Source: Limosilactobacillus mucosae DSM 13345 | GTDB taxonomy: Bacteria; Bacillota; Bacilli; Lactobacillales; Lactobacillaceae | Direction: 5' to 3' | DNA length: 64,000 bases | Assembly (NCBI RefSeq): GCF_001436025.1 | Contig: NZ_AZEQ01000002.1 | Coordinates: 121,434 to 185,433 of the forward strand | In this document: one piece after another, positions 7,835 through 18,590 of the stretch | How the letters are laid out: each line of letters opens with the position of its first letter | Position numbering within the stretch: the first letter of the stretch is position 1 | The notes under the pieces: model-generated | The model's database searches: none | Told to the model about the DNA's origin: nothing | Seen by the model: only the letters and a program-made list of their open reading frames with translations | Made by a program: the position numbers and the translations under genes

Positions 7835-9421
7835 TTATTTCGATGACTTTTGGTAGACGCGCTGGCCCTTAAACCAGGTTTCGTTTGCATTTACGGTTGC
7901 CAGTTCATCTTTTGCGGCGCTGAAGATATCTTTGTTTAAAATTACAAAGTCAGCTGATTTACCAACCTCTAGCGTTCCGTTATGTGTAAACCCGCCAATT
8001 TCTGCTGCCCATTTGGTATATCCTAAGATGGCCTGCGGAACGGTAATGGCTTCTTCAATGTTTACAACGTCATTATTGGCAGCTTGGCGCGTTACGGCTG
8101 CATAGATACTGTAGAAAGGACTGTCAGGCTCGGCCCAGGGAGTGCATGGCGCATCAGAGCTTAAAGTCGTCAGTGCCTTTGATTTAAGCATTGATTTAAC
8201 ACGGTAGGCCAGTTTGAACTGTTCCGGCGTCAAATAGCTGCGATAGGATTCATCTTCTGCAAAGAAAAAGATTGGCTGGGTGGAGAGACCGTACCACATT
8301 TTGGCGTGATTGATCTGATCAAGCATCTGGTCGCTAAGCAGCGAAGCGTGTTCGATACGGATTGAAGGCATATCATCCAGCCAAGGATCTAAATCACAGG
8401 TCGTATCTAAAACCAGCTGAATTGCCGCATCACCCATTGCGTGAATGGCGGTCTGCAGCTGATGTTTTTTGGCAAATTCGATGGCCGTCTTCAGCTTGGT
8501 CTGGTCAGTAAGCAAAACACCACGTTTGCCAGAGGGATAAGGCAATGAGTTGTCAGCGGTCTCGCCAGAAATACTGCCGTCCATGAAAATCTTGATGCCG
8601 GCTACCCGCAGCTGATCATCGCCCACTGGATCAAGGTCTTGACCAGGCTTCAGCTCATCATAGACATAATAGATGGAGGCTCGTGGCTTAAAGCCCTGCT
8701 TGACGGCATCCTGATAAAGGCGCAGCGTAGGGTAGGGATTGAGCCGACCCATCATTTCGCCAATTGCAACGATGCCGTTTTCAAGGTAATGATCGGAGCT
8801 GTTGACCATGTTTTGCACGTCATTTTCATAGCTTTGCGCCGACTTGGCTCGAATCAGCAGCTGACTGGCGGCTACCTCACGCATAAAGCCAGTGGGACGA
8901 CCATCTGGAAAACGTTCGATATGGCCGCCTTTTGGATCTGGGGTGTTTTGATCGATACCGGCCAGTGCCAAGGCTTTTGAGTTGCCAACTGATGAATGAC
9001 AGTCGGAACGGTAGATAAAGATCGGCTGCTCAGTAGTAACCTGGTCCAGATCGTCAACGGTTGGCGCGCGATGTTCTGCCAGCTTGGTTTCGTCAAAGCC
9101 CCAGCCCTCGATCCAGACATCCGGGCCTTGACCATACTGCGGGGATGCCTTGAGGGCGGCGATCATTTCTTGAATGCTGTTGACGTTAGGGGGCGTACAG
9201 GCCGTCCCGTGGAGAGCATCCGCGATATATTTGGGATGGGTATGGCAATCGATCAGTCCAGGCAAAACCGTTTGCTGATGCAGATCAATCGCTTGGGGAT
9301 CGTCAACCTGTTCAGTCTGACCAATCCAGCTGATGCGGCCATCTTTAACTTTAAAGGCAGAGACAAAATCAGTTTCGCTGGTACCGACGAATACCTTGCC
9401 GTTGACAAAAGTTTGTTCCAT
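7835..9421 (-). CDS. Amidohydrolase, YtcJ/NfdA-like (Amidohydro_3)
   Basis: Predicted metal-dependent hydrolase of an amide or similar C-N bond; the natural substrate is unknown. The 528 residues show the amidohydrolase order: a small N-terminal beta domain, the metal-binding HTHP (H60, H62) at the start of the barrel, IHAMGD and RIEHAS for later metal/catalytic histidines, LSSDAPCTP for the final aspartate, and the closing GTLEVGKSADFVIL strand typical of the superfamily. The protein has no signal peptide, so it is cytosolic. Start codon at 9419-9421 (minus) is preceded by GGAGGA at a good distance. It is monocistronic, between a divergent alcohol dehydrogenase and two tandem terminators. 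Confidence 0.85.
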   Translation of the reverse strand: MEQTFVNGKVFVGTSETDFVSAFKVKDGRISWIGQTEQVDDPQAIDLHQQTVLPGLIDCHTHPKYIADALHGTACTPPNVNSIQEMIAALKASPQYGQGPDVWIEGWGFDETKLAEHRAPTVDDLDQVTTEQPIFIYRSDCHSSVGNSKALALAGIDQNTPDPKGGHIERFPDGRPTGFMREVAASQLLIRAKSAQSYENDVQNMVNSSDHYLENGIVAIGEMMGRLNPYPTLRLYQDAVKQGFKPRASIYYVYDELKPGQDLDPVGDDQLRVAGIKIFMDGSISGETADNSLPYPSGKRGVLLTDQTKLKTAIEFAKKHQLQTAIHAMGDAAIQLVLDTTCDLDPWLDDMPSIRIEHASLLSDQMLDQINHAKMWYGLSTQPIFFFAEDESYRSYLTPEQFKLAYRVKSMLKSKALTTLSSDAPCTPWAEPDSPFYSIYAAVTRQAANNDVVNIEEAITVPQAILGYTKWAAEIGGFTHNGTLEVGKSADFVILNKDIFSAAKDELATVNANETWFKGQRVYQKSSK

Positions 9422-9711
9422 AGTTAATTCCTCCGTGATATTTTGGTAGCGGTAACATTATGATAATCCGCCAACCGTACTGAGACAACCTTGGAAAAAT
9501 AAAACTGAACATTATATTCATTACTATCTAAAAAATCAAAATTAGCATTTTAATCAGGCGTGAGCTATCCAAACAATGAAAGCCTTCACTTATTTTTGAT
9601 AAGTTTAAATCTGCACAAGCTAAAAATAATTTTGAAAGTGCTTTAGATGGCTGTGAAGCCCTTTACATCGGTAGGAAACCGTTTTTTAAATTCAGTGGTC
9701 TAGGATAAATG

Positions 9712-9725
9712 TGCAAACGTTCACT
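9712..9725 (+). promoter_or_regulatory. Candidate CcpA (cre) site
   Basis: TGCAAACGTTCACT is a near-palindrome centred on AACGTT that matches the cre pattern TGnnARCGnWWWCA with two mismatches. It abuts the -35 of the dehydrogenase promoter, where a regulator could act. Confidence 0.35.
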
Positions 9726-9753
9726 TTCCAAATCGATATGAATCTGCTAAGAT
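9725..9753 (+). promoter_or_regulatory. Promoter of the alcohol dehydrogenase
   Basis: TTTCCA (9725-9730), 17 bases, then TAAGAT (9748-9753) with an extended TG at 9745-9746. Confidence 0.55.
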
Positions 9754-9799
9754 AGGGGCTGTAAAGGAAATCTAATGATTGCAAAGGAGATTTTGCTCT

Positions 9800-10822
9800 A
9801 TGAAAGCTGCTGTTATTCGTGAAAATTGTGATGGCTTCGTTGACGTTAAGGACGTTACGCTGCGTGATCTGAAGCCAGGTGAAGCGCTGGTCGACATGGA
9901 ATACTGTGGTCTTTGCCACACTGACCTGCACGTTGCTGCCGGCGATTTTGGCAAGAAGCCTGGTACGATTATTGGTCACGAAGGTGTTGGCCGCGTATCT
10001 AAGGTTGCTCCTGGCGTTACCAGCCTGAAAGTTGGCGACCGAGTATCAATTGCTTGGTTCTTTAAGGGCTGTGGCCATTGTGAGTACTGTCTGACGGGTC
10101 GTGAAACGCTTTGCCGCAACGTTTTGAACGCTGGCTACACTGCTGATGGCGCTATGGCTCAACAATGCATCGTTCCTGCTGACTATGCAGTTAAAGTACC
10201 AGAAGGCCTGGACCCAGTTGAGGCAACTTCTCTGACCTGTGCCGGCGTTACGATGTACAAGGCACTGAAGGTTTCCGGCATCAAGCCAGGTCAATGGGTA
10301 TCAATCGTTGGTGCTGGTGGTCTGGGTAACCTGGGGATTCAATTTGCCCACAACGTATTTGGTGCTCACGTTGTTGCCGTTGATGGTAACCCTGACAAAC
10401 TGGAAGCTGCCAAGAAGGAAGGCGCTGAAGTTCTGATCAACCGTCATGACGGCAATGTTGACGAACAGATCCAAGAAAAGGTTGGCGGCGTTCATGCAGC
10501 TGTTGTTACGGCCGTTACGCCAGCTGCCTTTGACCAAGCTGTTGGTTCCCTGCGTCCAGATGGCAAGCTGGTTGCCGTTGCTCTGCCAAAGGGTGACATG
10601 CAGCTGAACATCGCCAAGACGGTTCTGGATGGGATCGTTGTTGCTGGTTCACTGGTTGGTACTCGTCAAGACCTGGCTGAATGTTTCCAATTCGGTGCTG
10701 AAGGCAAGGTTCACCCAATCGTCAAGACCCGCAAGCTGGAAGAAATCAACGACATGATTCAAGAACTTAAGGACAACAAAGTGGTTGGCCGGAACGTCGT
10801 TGACTTTGTACACAACAAATAA
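9800..10822 (+). CDS. adhP: Zinc-dependent alcohol dehydrogenase (AdhP type)
   Basis: NAD-dependent interconversion of primary alcohols and aldehydes; in heterofermenters this can help dispose of reducing power as ethanol. The 340 residues carry catalytic zinc ligands C39, H60 and C148, the structural zinc cluster C91-C94-C97-C105 and the Rossmann GAGGLG (172-177) with an acidic residue (VDGN) after the second strand, indicating NAD rather than NADP. ATG at 9800 follows AAAGGAG; the upstream in-frame codon at 9779 has no ribosome-binding site and overlaps none of the conserved protein. Codon use is strongly biased, like the ribosomal genes, implying high expression. A strong terminator follows. 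Confidence 0.92.
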   Translation: MKAAVIRENCDGFVDVKDVTLRDLKPGEALVDMEYCGLCHTDLHVAAGDFGKKPGTIIGHEGVGRVSKVAPGVTSLKVGDRVSIAWFFKGCGHCEYCLTGRETLCRNVLNAGYTADGAMAQQCIVPADYAVKVPEGLDPVEATSLTCAGVTMYKALKVSGIKPGQWVSIVGAGGLGNLGIQFAHNVFGAHVVAVDGNPDKLEAAKKEGAEVLINRHDGNVDEQIQEKVGGVHAAVVTAVTPAAFDQAVGSLRPDGKLVAVALPKGDMQLNIAKTVLDGIVVAGSLVGTRQDLAECFQFGAEGKVHPIVKTRKLEEINDMIQELKDNKVVGRNVVDFVHNK

Positions 10823-10870
10823 TTGAATAACGGCTAAGGCAAGCTGATCTTAGCAATCTAAAATTTAAGG

Positions 10871-10903
10871 CTCATCGTTGTTTTTGCAGCGATGAGTTTT
10901 TTT
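10871..10903 (+). terminator. Terminator of adhP
   Basis: 11-bp stem CTCATCGTTGT/GCAGCGATGAG (two G-U) followed by seven T. Confidence 0.85.
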
Positions 10904-10933
10904 AATTTAAAATCGGAATTTTATGGTTATATA

Positions 10934-10962
10934 TGATAAAATGAAGGTCAACATTAGTCAGA
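10934..10962 (+). promoter_or_regulatory. ctsR-clpC promoter with CtsR operator
   Basis: Extended -10 TGATAAAAT (10934-10942) is followed at once by GGTCAAC-ATT-AGTCAGA (10946-10962), a CtsR box (two RGTCAAA heptads, 3-base spacer) with one mismatch in each heptad. The box overlaps the expected transcription start, so bound CtsR would block its own operon until heat or other protein-damaging stress. Confidence 0.75.
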
Positions 10963-10984
10963 TAAAGAAAGAGGGGGCGAAATT

Positions 10985-11452
10985 TTGGAAGACCGCAGTA
11001 TTTCAGATATTATTGAAGCCTATCTTAAAGAGATTCTTGGCAACTCAGAGCAGATCGAGATACGTCGTTCAGAAGTGGCCAACCATTTCGATGTGGTACC
11101 ATCACAGATCAATTATGTAATTAAAACTCGCTTCACCCTGCAAAATGGCTACCTGGTTCAAAGTAAACGTGGCGGTGGCGGCTATATCCGCATTGAACGC
11201 ATCAATCTATTGGATGATGTCGATGTCTTGGACATGCTGATCAATGCAATTGGCGACTCAATCAGTGAACGAGATGCCTTTGACGTGATTCGAACTTTAT
11301 ATGAAGAAAAAGTTATTACACGGCGAGAAGGCGATTTAATGATGGTGATGGTCGCCAAACAAACCTTGAAACTGGATAGTCGAGTTAAAGAAAATCAGCT
11401 GCGGGCCCGGGTTTTGACTTCACTGTTGAACCGGCTGCGTTTTGAAAGCTAA
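10985..11452 (+). CDS. ctsR: Class III stress repressor CtsR
   Basis: DNA-binding repressor of clp and other heat-shock genes. 155 residues: an N-terminal winged helix-turn-helix whose wing carries the glycine-rich RGGGGYIRI (62-70), the intrinsic thermosensor of CtsR, and a C-terminal helical dimer domain. It starts with TTG at 10985 behind GAGGGGGCG; no ATG or GTG fits the family N-terminus (EDRSISDIIE). clpC follows 22 bases after the stop. B. subtilis-type mcsA and mcsB are absent, so CtsR release here cannot depend on the McsB arginine kinase encoded at this locus. Confidence 0.95.
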   Translation: MEDRSISDIIEAYLKEILGNSEQIEIRRSEVANHFDVVPSQINYVIKTRFTLQNGYLVQSKRGGGGYIRIERINLLDDVDVLDMLINAIGDSISERDAFDVIRTLYEEKVITRREGDLMMVMVAKQTLKLDSRVKENQLRARVLTSLLNRLRFES

Positions 11453-11474
11453 GAGAGAAAGAGACGGTGATTTA

Positions 11475-13973
11475 ATGGACAATAATTCATACACCCGAAG
11501 CGCGCAAAATGTTTTGCAGATTGCTCAAGAACAGGCACACTACTTTAAGCATCAGGCCGTGGGTACCGAGCATCTGCTGCTGGCGTTGAGCATGGTTTCT
11601 AATAGTATTGCGGGCCGTGTCTTGAATCAGTTTAACGTCACCAGCGATGATATTCGCGAAGAAATCGAAAGCCTAACCGGTTATGGTACGATGCAAGAGG
11701 CTGATCGCGATACCTATCTGCCTGATTCGCCCAAGCTGCGCAGTATTTTATTGTTGGCTAAGCAGATGGCCCAGCGTCTGCAGGCCCCTCAAATTGGCAC
11801 CGAGCATCTGCTGTTAGCCCTGCTGAGTGATGATGCAATTCTATCATCACGAATCTTAAGCAATCTGGACGTTAATCCCAAACAGGCGCGTCGGATTTTG
11901 CTGCGGCGCCTAGGAATTGCTGAAAATCAGCAGCGGCGGGCACCACGGCGACGTCCTGGTGAAAATGATGGCAGCGATGGTGAGGTTCAGGGAACGCCAA
12001 CGTTAGACAAGCTGGCTCGTGATCTGACACAGATTGCGCGCAGTGATGGCATGGATCCTGTAGTTGGCCGCGATCGTGAAATCAAGCGGGTAGTTCAGAT
12101 CCTCAGTCGTCGGACTAAAAACAATCCGGTGCTGATTGGTGAGCCAGGGGTCGGCAAAACCGCGATCGCAGAAGGACTGGCCGAACGGATCGTAGCTGGT
12201 CGGGTTCCTGAAGAACTGGCTGATAAGCGACTGATGATGCTGGATATGGGGTCGCTGGTTGCGGGCACCAAGTATCGCGGTGAGTTTGAGGACCGCTTGA
12301 AAAAAATCATCAATGAAATCTATCATGACGGCCATGTGATTCTTTTTATCGATGAGCTGCACACTCTGGTTGGAGCTGGTGGTGCAGAAGGGGCAATTGA
12401 TGCCTCAAATATCTTAAAGCCAGCACTGGCCCGTGGTGAACTGCAGACGATTGGCGCAACGACACTGGATGAGTATCAAAAATACATTGAATCAGACGCA
12501 GCTTTGGAACGGCGCTTTGCAACGGTTCAAGTTGAAGAGCCGACTGCTGAGGATGCGCTGGCGATTCTAAAAGGATTACGGCCCAAATATGAAGAGCATC
12601 ATCACGTCAAAATCGATGATGAAGCCTTGGAAGCTGCCGTTAAGCTGTCAACGCGCTATTTGACGAGCCGTTTTCTGCCAGATAAGGCCATTGATTTGAT
12701 GGACGAGGCAGCGGCCATGGTGCGCATCGAAGCTGAAGAACAGTCCTCACCACTGGCAAACGAACAGGCTCAGCTACGCAAATTAGGCGAGGAAAAAGAA
12801 CGGGCCATTGAACAGCAGGACTTTGATCGCGCGGCCCAGCTCAGGCAGGCTGAACTGACCATTAAGGCGCGGCTGGCGCAAGAAGAAGAGCAGCGACAAA
12901 AGCAGGCTGATCAGTATCAGCTGCACGTTACCGGCGAAGACATTGCTAAAGTGGTGGCTGAGTGGACGGGGGTGCCGCTGACCCAGCTGCAGAAGACGGA
13001 AAGCGACCGGCTGATCAATCTGGAACGAGTCCTGCATCAACGCGTGATTGGTCAGGATGAGGCGGTTTCGGCAATTGCTCGTTCAATTCGTCGAGCGCGC
13101 AGTGGTCTTAAGGATCCTAATCGGCCAATTGGCTCATTTATGTTTCTAGGGCCAACCGGTGTCGGGAAGACTGAACTGGCTAAGGCCCTGGCTGAAGCAA
13201 TGTTTGGCTCGGAAAACAATATGATCCGTGTTGATATGTCTGAGTATATGGAAAAATACAGCGTCAGTCGCTTGATTGGGGCGGCTCCTGGCTATGTCGG
13301 CTATGATGAGGGCGGTCAGCTGACGGAAAAGGTTCGTCAGCATCCATATAGCGTCGTGCTGCTTGATGAAGCCGAGAAAGCGCACCCCGACGTATTCAAC
13401 TTGTTGCTGCAGGTACTGGACGATGGCTATCTGACGGATTCAAAAGGTCGGCGCGTTGATTTCCGCAATACGATCTTGATTATGACTTCTAATCTTGGAG
13501 CTACCCAGCTGCAGGATGAAAAAACGGTTGGCTTTGGGGCTGCCGACATGACGGCGGATTATCAGGCCATGTCAGCCGCCATCAAGCAGCAGCTGAAACT
13601 GCACTTCCGGCCAGAATTTCTAAATCGGATTGATGAAACGATCATCTTCCACTCTTTGAATCAAAAAGAGCTGCATCAGATCGTTAAGCTCCTGGCTGAC
13701 AAGGTAAAACAACGGATGGCTGAACGTGATATCAAGGTACGCTTTACGCCAGGTGCAATTGATGTGATTGCCAAAGCCGGCTATGATCCTGAATATGGAG
13801 CACGACCATTGCGGCGCTCACTGCAGAATCTGGTTGAGGATCCATTGAGCGAGGCATTGCTGGCCGGGGCAGTCCAAACTGGTGATGAAGTCGTGATTGG
13901 TTCGCATCAGGGCAAGATTACGCTAAAGGACAAGCGCGGGGATGCCAAGCCTGAATTGATTGCGCTGCCTTAA
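11475..13973 (+). CDS. clpC: AAA+ unfoldase ClpC (Hsp100)
   Basis: Unfolds proteins and feeds them to the ClpP protease. 832 residues: two Clp_N repeats (about 5-60 and 80-135), AAA module 1 with Walker A GEPGVGKT (222-229) and [12 protein letters not shown], a UVR/coiled-coil middle region (about 430-475) typical of ClpC rather than ClpB, AAA module 2 with GPTGVGKTE (from 559) and [14 protein letters not shown], and a C-terminal D2-small domain containing [11 protein letters not shown] at 11475 matches the family start ([11 protein letters not shown]); the frame extends 33 bases upstream into ctsR but that part is not conserved. The ribosome-binding site is weak, so coupling to ctsR translation is plausible. 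Confidence 0.95.
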   Translation: MDNNSYTRSAQNVLQIAQEQAHYFKHQAVGTEHLLLALSMVSNSIAGRVLNQFNVTSDDIREEIESLTGYGTMQEADRDTYLPDSPKLRSILLLAKQMAQRLQAPQIGTEHLLLALLSDDAILSSRILSNLDVNPKQARRILLRRLGIAENQQRRAPRRRPGENDGSDGEVQGTPTLDKLARDLTQIARSDGMDPVVGRDREIKRVVQILSRRTKNNPVLIGEPGVGKTAIAEGLAERIVAGRVPEELADKRLMMLDMGSLVAGTKYRGEFEDRLKKIINEIYHDGHVILFIDELHTLVGAGGAEGAIDASNILKPALARGELQTIGATTLDEYQKYIESDAALERRFATVQVEEPTAEDALAILKGLRPKYEEHHHVKIDDEALEAAVKLSTRYLTSRFLPDKAIDLMDEAAAMVRIEAEEQSSPLANEQAQLRKLGEEKERAIEQQDFDRAAQLRQAELTIKARLAQEEEQRQKQADQYQLHVTGEDIAKVVAEWTGVPLTQLQKTESDRLINLERVLHQRVIGQDEAVSAIARSIRRARSGLKDPNRPIGSFMFLGPTGVGKTELAKALAEAMFGSENNMIRVDMSEYMEKYSVSRLIGAAPGYVGYDEGGQLTEKVRQHPYSVVLLDEAEKAHPDVFNLLLQVLDDGYLTDSKGRRVDFRNTILIMTSNLGATQLQDEKTVGFGAADMTADYQAMSAAIKQQLKLHFRPEFLNRIDETIIFHSLNQKELHQIVKLLADKVKQRMAERDIKVRFTPGAIDVIAKAGYDPEYGARPLRRSLQNLVEDPLSEALLAGAVQTGDEVVIGSHQGKITLKDKRGDAKPELIALP

Positions 13974-14017
13974 AATTCTGTTGGTTTCGATAAATAACCT
14001 GATAGATAAATTTTATT

Positions 14018-14066
14018 AGTCATTGAATCATCATTTAATGAAATGAGATTTAATGACTTTTATTTT
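14018..14066 (+). terminator. Terminator of the ctsR-clpC operon
   Basis: 12-bp stem AGTCATTGAATC/GATTTAATGACT (one G-U) followed by TTTATTTTT. Confidence 0.7.
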
Positions 14067-14162
14067 TGGCGAATTGGTAACCCAAGCTTGCAAGAACTGG
14101 GTTTTCGTGTGAGAATTATTTTTGACTAATATGGGAAACCGATAAGGGAGAATCGATAGAAC

Positions 14163-14771
14163 ATGAAACGAGCAGAACAATTGGCAAAAACTCGCCAAGC
14201 AATTTTGAAAACCGCTACTACACTGTTTTTGCAAAAAGGCTTTTCTGGTGCCTCCACCAGAGATATTGCCAAGCAGATCGGCATCACTCAGCCAGCTTTG
14301 TATCACCACTTTAATGATAAGGAAGTTTTATACCTGGCTGTTTTGACCAATCTATGCGGTAAGGTTCGCCAGGATATCAACAAGGTTATGCGCAAGCAGC
14401 AGATCGATCCAGAAGAACGACTGTATGGAATTACTGAAGTATTGAGAAAGCATCATCCGCTCAACGTCTACGATCAGTATCAAGAAGCCAAAAGAGAGCT
14501 TTCCGAAAGTGCTCAGCGCAAACTGGACATGCTGTTTACGATGGATTACCTTGAACCGATTGCTGATTTCTTTAAACTTCCTGAAGTGCATCTGCGGCCG
14601 GATCTGTTGCCTAAAGAAGCGGCGGAGTTGTTTATTGCTGATCTGTCGCCGATCTTTAAATCATTTCAACCAATTGGCGGCCATGCCATCACTGAGGAGC
14701 AGCGTACCAAACTGATTTTGAGCTGCATTTTGCGCGGCCTGACGGTTCCGGCAACGGCCAGTGAAAAATAA
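14163..14771 (+). CDS. TetR/AcrR-family transcriptional regulator
   Basis: Predicted repressor whose ligand is unknown. 202 residues. The N-terminal 50 hold the TetR helix-turn-helix: ILKTATTLFLQKGFSGAS then TRDIAKQIGITQPALYHHF, the recognition-helix signature. The C-terminal ligand/dimer domain (about 55-200) is not diagnostic. ATG at 14163 follows AAGGGAGA. No transporter or enzyme gene is divergent from or adjacent to it; its neighbours are clpC and rpoB, so the target is probably elsewhere or the gene itself. Confidence 0.85.
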   Translation: MKRAEQLAKTRQAILKTATTLFLQKGFSGASTRDIAKQIGITQPALYHHFNDKEVLYLAVLTNLCGKVRQDINKVMRKQQIDPEERLYGITEVLRKHHPLNVYDQYQEAKRELSESAQRKLDMLFTMDYLEPIADFFKLPEVHLRPDLLPKEAAELFIADLSPIFKSFQPIGGHAITEEQRTKLILSCILRGLTVPATASEK

Positions 14772-14781
14772 AAACTAAATA

Positions 14782-14810
14782 TTGACAATGAATTCGTAAA
14801 CGCGTATGAT
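14782..14810 (+). promoter_or_regulatory. Promoter of rpoBC
   Basis: TTGACA (14782-14787), 17 bases, TATGAT (14805-14810). It gives a transcript with an untranslated leader of about 190 bases. Confidence 0.85.
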
Positions 14811-14814
14811 AACT

Positions 14815-15005
14815 GGTGTATGTAATTGCGAGTTCATTTGAGTTCCGTGATCTCTTGTCCATGGGATTCTTTATAAAAACCAAAGACAGCACCCAGCTGT
14901 TTTTGGATTTTTTTTGCCCAAAAGCAGGAATTTTGATGATTTGTAATCAAAATGTAATATTACAAATTTGAATGAACTTGCCCAACAAATTTGAGAGGTG
15001 AATAG
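14815..15005 (+). promoter_or_regulatory. Structured rpoB leader (candidate Lacto-rpoB RNA)
   Basis: The leader contains a hairpin with stem AAAGACAGC/GCTGTTTTT (14882-14904), followed closely by GGATTTTTTTT, which looks like an attenuator terminator. A second hairpin, TTTGTAAT/ATTACAAA (14940-14966), precedes the ribosome-binding site. Lactic acid bacteria are known to carry a conserved Lacto-rpoB RNA in exactly this position; matching this sequence to that family is inference. Confidence 0.55.
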
Positions 15006-15006
15006 T

Positions 15007-18000
15007 TTGGCCGGACATTTAGTAAAATACGGTAAGCACCGTACGCGTCGCAGTTACTCCCGTATCAAGGAAGTACTGGACCTGCCTAACTTGATTGAAA
15101 TCCAGACCGATTCCTATAACTGGTTTATGGAAAAAGGTCTGCGGGAAATGTTTAACGACATCATGCCAATCGATGACTTCCAAGGCAAACTGTCGCTGGA
15201 ATTCGTCGACTACCAACTGCTTGAACCTAAGTATACGGTTGATGAAGCCCGGGAACACGATGCAAACTACTCTGCACCGCTGCACGTTACCCTGCGCTTG
15301 ACGAACCACGAAACTGGCGAAATCAAGTCCCAAGACGTGTTCTTCGGCGACTTCCCACTGATGACGGACCAAGGTACCTTTATTATCAATGGTGCGGAAC
15401 GAGTAATCGTTTCTCAACTGGTTCGTTCACCTGGCGTTTACTACAATGAAGAAGATGACAAAAATGGCCGGCCAAGCTATGGTGCTACTTTTATTCCAAA
15501 CCGTGGTGCCTGGCTGGAATACGAAACCGATGCGAAGGGCATCTCTTACGTACGGGTTGACCGGACACGGAAGCTGCCTTTGACTGAAATGGTGCGTGCG
15601 CTGGGCTTTGGCTCTGACGATGAGATCATTGACATGCTGGGTGGCAACAGTGAAGGCCTGTCTGCTACGATTGATAAAGACGTGCACAAGAACCCTGAAG
15701 ACTCACGAGTTGAAGAAGCCTTAAAGGACATCTACGAACGCTTGCGTCCAGGTGAGCCTAAGACGGCTGACTCAGCACGGAATCTGCTGACGGCTCGCTT
15801 CTTTGATCCAAAGCGCTACGATATGGCACCAGTTGGCCGTTACAAGACCAACAAGAAACTGATGATGAAGTATCGGTTGTTGGGTCAAACGCTGGCCGAA
15901 ACGCTGGCTGATCCGGAAACTGGTGAAATCCTGGCCAACAAGGGTGATGTAGTTACCAAAGAAGTATTGAAGACTTTGGAACCGGCCCTGGACAACGATG
16001 ACTTCAAGATGGTTACCTACACGCCATCTGATGAAGCTGTTGTTACGGCACCGGTTAAGCTGCAAAAGATCCTGGTTTACTCCAAGAACGATCCTGACCG
16101 CGTTGTGCCTATCGTAGCCAACGGTCACATTCCTTTGGAGCTTAAGCACATTCAGCCAGCCGACATCATTGCGTCCATCAACTACTTCTTCAACCTGCAA
16201 GAAGGCATTGGCACAACTGACGACATCGACCACTTGGGTAACCGGCGGATTCGTTCCGTAGGTGAGCTGCTGCAGAACCAGTTCCGGATCGGCTTGGCTC
16301 GGATGGAACGTGTGGTTCGTGAACGGATGTCGATTCAAGACATTAACACGGTTACGCCACAGCAGCTGATCAACATTCGACCAGTAGTTGCCTCAATTAA
16401 GGAATTCTTTGGTTCTTCACAGCTTTCTCAGTTCATGGACCAAACCAACCCACTGGGCGAACTTTCCCACAAGCGGCGTCTGTCTGCCCTTGGTCCTGGT
16501 GGTTTGACTCGTGACCGGGCCGGCTATGAAGTTCGTGACGTTCACTATACTCACTACGGCCGGATGTGCCCAATTGAAACGCCTGAAGGTCCTAACATCG
16601 GTCTGATCAACTCACTGTCATCCTATGCTCGGATCAATGAATATGGCTTCATCGAAACGCCATACCACCGTGTTTCATGGGATACGCACAAGGTTACCGA
16701 CAAGATTGACTATCTGACTGCCGATGAAGAAGATAACTACATCATTGCTCAGGCCAACACCAAGCTTAATGATGACGGCTCATTTGCTGATGAAGAAATT
16801 ATGTGCCGGCATAAGGATGACTATGTTGAAACGACTCCTGAAAATGTCGACTACATGGATATCTCGCCTAAGCAGGTTGTTTCCGTTGCCTCAGCATGTA
16901 TTCCTTTCTTGGAAAACGATGACTCCAACCGTGCCTTGATGGGTGCTAACATGCAGCGTCAGGCGGTTCCTTTGATCAACCCTCATGCACCGCTGATTGG
17001 TACTGGGATTGAATACAAAGCCGCTCATGACTCTGGGGTTGCCTTGGTTGCCAAGAAGGCTGGTACGGTTGAATACGTCGATGCTCGTGAAATTCGCGTT
17101 CGTGAAGAAGACGGCACGCTTGACACCTACAAGCTGATGAAATTCCGTCGTTCCAACGGTGGTAAGAACTACAACCAGCGTCCAATCGTCAAGGTCGGTG
17201 AACATATCGATGCTGATGACGTTTTGGCTGATGGTCCATCAATGGAACAAGGTGAACTGGCGCTGGGTCAAAACCCATTGATTGCCTTTATGACTTGGCA
17301 AGGCTACAACTTTGAAGATGCCATTGCCATCAATGAACGCTTGATTAAAGAAGACGTCTACACTTCAATTCATATCGAGTCATATGAATCTGAAGCTCGT
17401 GAAACCAAGCTCGGACCTGAAGAAATGACCAGCGAGATCCCTAACGTTGGTGCCGATGCCTTGAAGAACCTGGACGAAACCGGTGTTATTCGTGTTGGTG
17501 CTGAGGTTAACGACGGTGACATTCTGGTTGGTAAGGTTACGCCAAAGGGAATGACTGAGCTGTCAGCTGAAGAACGGCTGCTGCACGCCATCTTTGGTGA
17601 AAAGTCGCGTGAGGTTCGTGATACGTCGCTGCGGGTACCACACGGCGGTGGCGGTATCGTTCAAGACGTTAAGGTATTTACGCGTGAAAACGGTGATGAG
17701 CTGGCTCCTGGTGTCAACAAGATGGTTCGGGTCTACATTGCTCAAAAGCGTAAGATCCAAGTCGGTGACAAGATGGCCGGCCGTCACGGTAACAAGGGTA
17801 CGGTTTCAATCGTGGTACCGGAAGAAGACATGCCATACATGCCAGATGGTACGCCAATCGATATCATGCTGAGTCCAATGGGTGTGCCTTCCCGTATGAA
17901 CATTGGTCAGGTTATCGAACTGCACCTGGGGATGGCTGCTCGCAAGCTTGGTATCCACATTGCTACGCCAGTCTTTGATGGGGCAACCGATGAAGATGTT

Positions 18001-18558
18001 TGGGAAGCAGTTAAGGAAGCCGGACTGCCATCTGATGGCAAGACGATTCTTTATGATGGCCGCACGGGTGAACCATTTGAACAACGAGTTTCCGTTGGTG
18101 TCATGCACTATCTGAAGCTGGCACACATGGTTGACGACAAGATTCACGCTCGTTCAATTGGACCTTACTCACTGGTTACGCAACAGCCATTGGGTGGTAA
18201 GGCACAATTTGGTGGTCAGCGTTTCGGTGAAATGGAAGTCTGGGCCCTCGAAGCCTATGGTGCTGCCTACACGCTGCAAGAAATCTTGACTTACAAGTCT
18301 GATGACGTTGTTGGTCGTGTCAACACCTATGAAGCCATCATCAATGGTGACCCAATTCCAAAGCCAGGTGTTCCTGAATCCTTCCGCGTGCTGGTTAAGG
18401 AACTGCAATCCCTTGGCCTGGATATGAAGGTGCTTGACAGTCAAAACGAGGAAGTTCAACTCAAGAACATGGATGAAGGCGTGGCCGACATCCGCAAGCT
18501 GGCTCGCGATGGCAGCGACAAGCACGAAGAAGTCAAAGACGAAGCAAAACAAGACTAG
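15007..18558 (+). CDS. rpoB: RNA polymerase subunit beta
   Basis: Catalytic core subunit of RNA polymerase. 1183 residues. The rifampicin pocket reads [13 protein letters not shown] and [13 protein letters not shown], the sensitive-type sequence. Conserved [16 protein letters not shown] in the [10 protein letters not shown] block, [12 protein letters not shown] and the C-terminal clamp-binding [20 protein letters not shown] are all intact. TTG at 15007 is preferred because GAGAGG (14993-14998) lies eight bases upstream and the family begins [14 protein letters not shown] at 14998 would be inside the Shine-Dalgarno. rplJ-rplL do not precede it. rpoC starts 32 bases downstream. Confidence 0.97.
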   Translation: MAGHLVKYGKHRTRRSYSRIKEVLDLPNLIEIQTDSYNWFMEKGLREMFNDIMPIDDFQGKLSLEFVDYQLLEPKYTVDEAREHDANYSAPLHVTLRLTNHETGEIKSQDVFFGDFPLMTDQGTFIINGAERVIVSQLVRSPGVYYNEEDDKNGRPSYGATFIPNRGAWLEYETDAKGISYVRVDRTRKLPLTEMVRALGFGSDDEIIDMLGGNSEGLSATIDKDVHKNPEDSRVEEALKDIYERLRPGEPKTADSARNLLTARFFDPKRYDMAPVGRYKTNKKLMMKYRLLGQTLAETLADPETGEILANKGDVVTKEVLKTLEPALDNDDFKMVTYTPSDEAVVTAPVKLQKILVYSKNDPDRVVPIVANGHIPLELKHIQPADIIASINYFFNLQEGIGTTDDIDHLGNRRIRSVGELLQNQFRIGLARMERVVRERMSIQDINTVTPQQLINIRPVVASIKEFFGSSQLSQFMDQTNPLGELSHKRRLSALGPGGLTRDRAGYEVRDVHYTHYGRMCPIETPEGPNIGLINSLSSYARINEYGFIETPYHRVSWDTHKVTDKIDYLTADEEDNYIIAQANTKLNDDGSFADEEIMCRHKDDYVETTPENVDYMDISPKQVVSVASACIPFLENDDSNRALMGANMQRQAVPLINPHAPLIGTGIEYKAAHDSGVALVAKKAGTVEYVDAREIRVREEDGTLDTYKLMKFRRSNGGKNYNQRPIVKVGEHIDADDVLADGPSMEQGELALGQNPLIAFMTWQGYNFEDAIAINERLIKEDVYTSIHIESYESEARETKLGPEEMTSEIPNVGADALKNLDETGVIRVGAEVNDGDILVGKVTPKGMTELSAEERLLHAIFGEKSREVRDTSLRVPHGGGGIVQDVKVFTRENGDELAPGVNKMVRVYIAQKRKIQVGDKMAGRHGNKGTVSIVVPEEDMPYMPDGTPIDIMLSPMGVPSRMNIGQVIELHLGMAARKLGIHIATPVFDGATDEDVWEAVKEAGLPSDGKTILYDGRTGEPFEQRVSVGVMHYLKLAHMVDDKIHARSIGPYSLVTQQPLGGKAQFGGQRFGEMEVWALEAYGAAYTLQEILTYKSDDVVGRVNTYEAIINGDPIPKPGVPESFRVLVKELQSLGLDMKVLDSQNEEVQLKNMDEGVADIRKLARDGSDKHEEVKDEAKQD

Positions 18559-18590
18559 TTTGCCTGAATTGAAATAAGGAGGATCATCCT

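Larger units (their letters stand above)
9422..9799. other. Divergent intergenic region
   Basis: 378 bases between two divergently transcribed genes. It holds the amidohydrolase ribosome-binding site at its left end, a candidate minus-strand -10 (ATTATG, 9457-9462, CATAAT on the coding strand), and at its right end the dehydrogenase promoter and a cre-like palindrome. The AT-rich middle, 9490-9700, shows nothing I can name. Confidence 0.6.
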
